This document shows, one piece after another, positions 5,510-6,764 of a DNA stretch of 6,764 nucleotides. A program made the position numbers and the translations under genes. Origin of the DNA: Dehalococcoidia bacterium (GTDB lineage Bacteria; Chloroflexota; Dehalococcoidia; Lucifugimonadales; JAGWBF01); NCBI GenBank assembly GCA_021296015.1, contig JAGWBG010000080.1, positions 1 through 6,764 on the forward strand, in the 5' to 3' direction. Under the pieces are notes generated by a model. That model saw only the letters and a list, made by a program, of their open reading frames with translations. It ran no database searches and was not told where the DNA came from. Each line of letters begins with the position of its first letter. The stretch's first letter is position 1.

Positions 5510-6650
5510 TAACGAGTCGGTCTTGACCCAACCTACCCATCGGCCCGGTGGGGGAAGCTCAAGCAGGCTGGCAGAGGAGCCTGTCAGGGGTACGGTGAAC
5601 GGCCTTGCTGAAGGTACGCTCAGGCTAGCGTTGCCCAGCGATGGTGACCTCTACGACCCCTCGCTGTCGTTCCTGAGGAACTGTGGCGCACCTGTGGACC
5701 GGCCCAGCGCTCGACGCTATACGGCGCGCATCCCATCTCTGCCGGAAGTCACGGTGCTATTCCAACGCACGGCAGATATAACCCAGAAAGTAGAAGAGGG
5801 AAGCGCAGAACTGGGGATTACCGGACTGGACCGTTACCTGGAATACCGGCATGAGACCAGCCCGGTCATACCCATAATAGAGAATCTGGGATTTGGCATC
5901 TGTGAGCTTGTTCTGGCCGTGCCTGATTCGTGGTTGGACGTGAACTCTATAGACGACCTTGCCGACCTGGCTCTGGAGTTTCGTCAGGAGGGAAAGCAAC
6001 TTCGCATCGCTACGAAATACCCCCGGTTGCTGCGAAGATTCCTCTATAGCAAGGAGATAAACTACTTCTCTCTGGTACAGACAAGCGGTTCTCTGGAGGC
6101 TGCACCTGCAGCGGGTTATGCCGATCTGATAGCCGACATAACTGCCAGCGGGGCAACTCTTCGAGAGAACAGGTTGAGAGCCATAGAAAACGGCACTTTT
6201 CTGGTATCTCAGGCTTGCTTGATAGGTAACCGTGAGCTACTCGAAATGTCTCCGAGGTGCTTGAGGTTGGCTAGGGCAGTCCTGGAGATGATGGAAGGCT
6301 ATCTGAGGGCGGGGTCCTTCTACCGGATTACCGCCAACGTGAGGGCATCCTCTCCCGAGGAGGTTAGCTCCAACGTGCTTGCCAGGCCCGACTTGGCAGG
6401 ACTGCAAGGCCCTACTATCTCCAAGGTGTATAATATTGAGGAGCAGGGCTGGTACGCCGTGGGCTTGCTGGTCCCCAAGGAAAAGCTCCTGGACGCTGTG
6501 GACCATCTACGCTTGGCCGGGGGAATAGACATATCGGCATCGCAGGTGAGCTATCTCTTCAAAGACCAATGCCAGGCTTACCAGAGGCTAATGGAGTCTT
6601 TCCAGGGTAATACTCAATCGTCGGCTGTCAATGTTAATTCCGGTGAGTAG
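5481..6650 (+). CDS. hisG: ATP phosphoribosyltransferase, long form
   Basis: HisG joins ATP and PRPP to give phosphoribosyl-ATP, the first committed step of histidine synthesis. From ATG 5481 the protein has 389 residues. Catalytic-domain motifs: GTLRLALPSDGDLYDP (45-60), GITGLDRYLE (112-121), TKYPRL (178-183), SGSLEAAP (202-209), and the PRPP loop DITASGATLREN (219-230). Residues about 280-370, with YRITANV, GPTISKV (310-316), GWYAV and GGIDISASQV, match the C-terminal regulatory (ACT-like) HisG domain of the self-sufficient, histidine-inhibited long form. The first ~44 residues are a Ser/Gly/Pro-rich tail unlike the family, which normally begins near GTLRLALP. The start is therefore uncertain: GTG 5478, ATG 5481 and ATG 5499 overlap hisZ by 32, 29 and 11 bases; GTG 5595, behind AGGGG at 5586-5590, would give a family-like N-terminus. 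A short tail rich in Ser/Asn follows the regulatory domain. Confidence 0.92.
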   Translation: MERAPHMNSNNESVLTQPTHRPGGGSSSRLAEEPVRGTVNGLAEGTLRLALPSDGDLYDPSLSFLRNCGAPVDRPSARRYTARIPSLPEVTVLFQRTADITQKVEEGSAELGITGLDRYLEYRHETSPVIPIIENLGFGICELVLAVPDSWLDVNSIDDLADLALEFRQEGKQLRIATKYPRLLRRFLYSKEINYFSLVQTSGSLEAAPAAGYADLIADITASGATLRENRLRAIENGTFLVSQACLIGNRELLEMSPRCLRLARAVLEMMEGYLRAGSFYRITANVRASSPEEVSSNVLARPDLAGLQGPTISKVYNIEEQGWYAVGLLVPKEKLLDAVDHLRLAGGIDISASQVSYLFKDQCQAYQRLMESFQGNTQSSAVNVNSGE

Positions 6651-6738
6651 GTGCTCGCCCAGTGCGTGACCAATGCAGACCATAAATGTCCGACTCTGGC
6701 AAATACAAGATCGCAAGACGGACCGCTAAAATCTAGCT

Positions 6739-6745
6739 GAGGAGG
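6739..6745 (+). promoter_or_regulatory. Strong ribosome binding site before a gene cut by the window end
   Basis: GAGGAGG lies five bases before GTG 6751, a near-perfect Shine-Dalgarno match and the best in the window. The 100-base gap from hisG to GTG 6751 holds no convincing terminator, so the gene may belong to the same transcript. Confidence 0.65.
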
Positions 6746-6750
6746 CTAAC

Positions 6751-6764
6751 GTGCCAAACTTGCC
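6751..6764 (+). CDS. Start of an unidentified protein (3' end outside window)
   Basis: GTG 6751 begins an open frame with only four full codons visible (M-P-N-L). The call rests on the strong ribosome binding site just upstream. A further histidine gene such as hisD would be a natural neighbour of hisG, but nothing in these codons identifies it. Confidence 0.5.

Noticed and set aside
6688..6723. Possible hairpin GTCCG...CGGAC as a terminator after hisG
   Set aside because: Only a five-base stem with a 26-base loop and no T-run after it; not convincing.

Overview
The window is densely coded, with every recognisable gene on the + strand and short gaps between genes. It reads as a stretch of a bacterial chromosome of moderate GC content (impression roughly mid-50s percent, not calculated). 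Gene content and protein style (paired MaoC/hot-dog subunits, SDR paralogues, a biotin ligase without a DNA-binding domain, a HisZ-like protein beside hisG, frequent TTG starts) would fit an uncultured Chloroflexota lineage such as Dehalococcoidia/SAR202. That taxonomic guess is inference from general resemblance only. I see no mobile element, phage gene, CRISPR array, tRNA or rRNA. No gap exceeds about 120 bases.

Layout. (1) 1-537: the 3' part of a PHP-domain phosphoesterase gene. (2) 549-1441: two adjacent small hot-dog fold (MaoC-like) genes, one resembling the N-terminal and the other the C-terminal half of two-domain dehydratases. (3) 1547-2407: a stand-alone biotin protein ligase. (4) 2411-3214 and 3250-4023: two short-chain dehydrogenase/reductase (SDR) genes. 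The first has a complete active site; the second has lost the catalytic lysine and has altered cofactor motifs. (5) 4082-5509 and 5481-6650: an overlapping pair for the first step of histidine biosynthesis, a HisRS-like regulatory subunit (hisZ-like) and a long-form hisG. (6) 6751-6764: the first codons of another gene behind a strong ribosome binding site.

How they work together. The hot-dog pair and the SDR pair could supply a hydratase/dehydratase and an oxidoreductase for acyl-CoA, acyl-ACP or other carbonyl substrates; no specific pathway can be named from the sequence. Biotin ligase would charge a biotin-dependent carboxylase encoded elsewhere. The hisZ-hisG pair is a separate functional unit, probably with its own promoter in the 58-base gap before it, and may continue into the gene starting at 6751.

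The most noteworthy points are a HisZ-like protein overlapping a HisG that already carries the long-form regulatory domain, a second SDR lacking the catalytic Lys, and two hot-dog proteins that both lack the usual Asp/His hydratase dyad. I found no clear evidence of a wholly new system.
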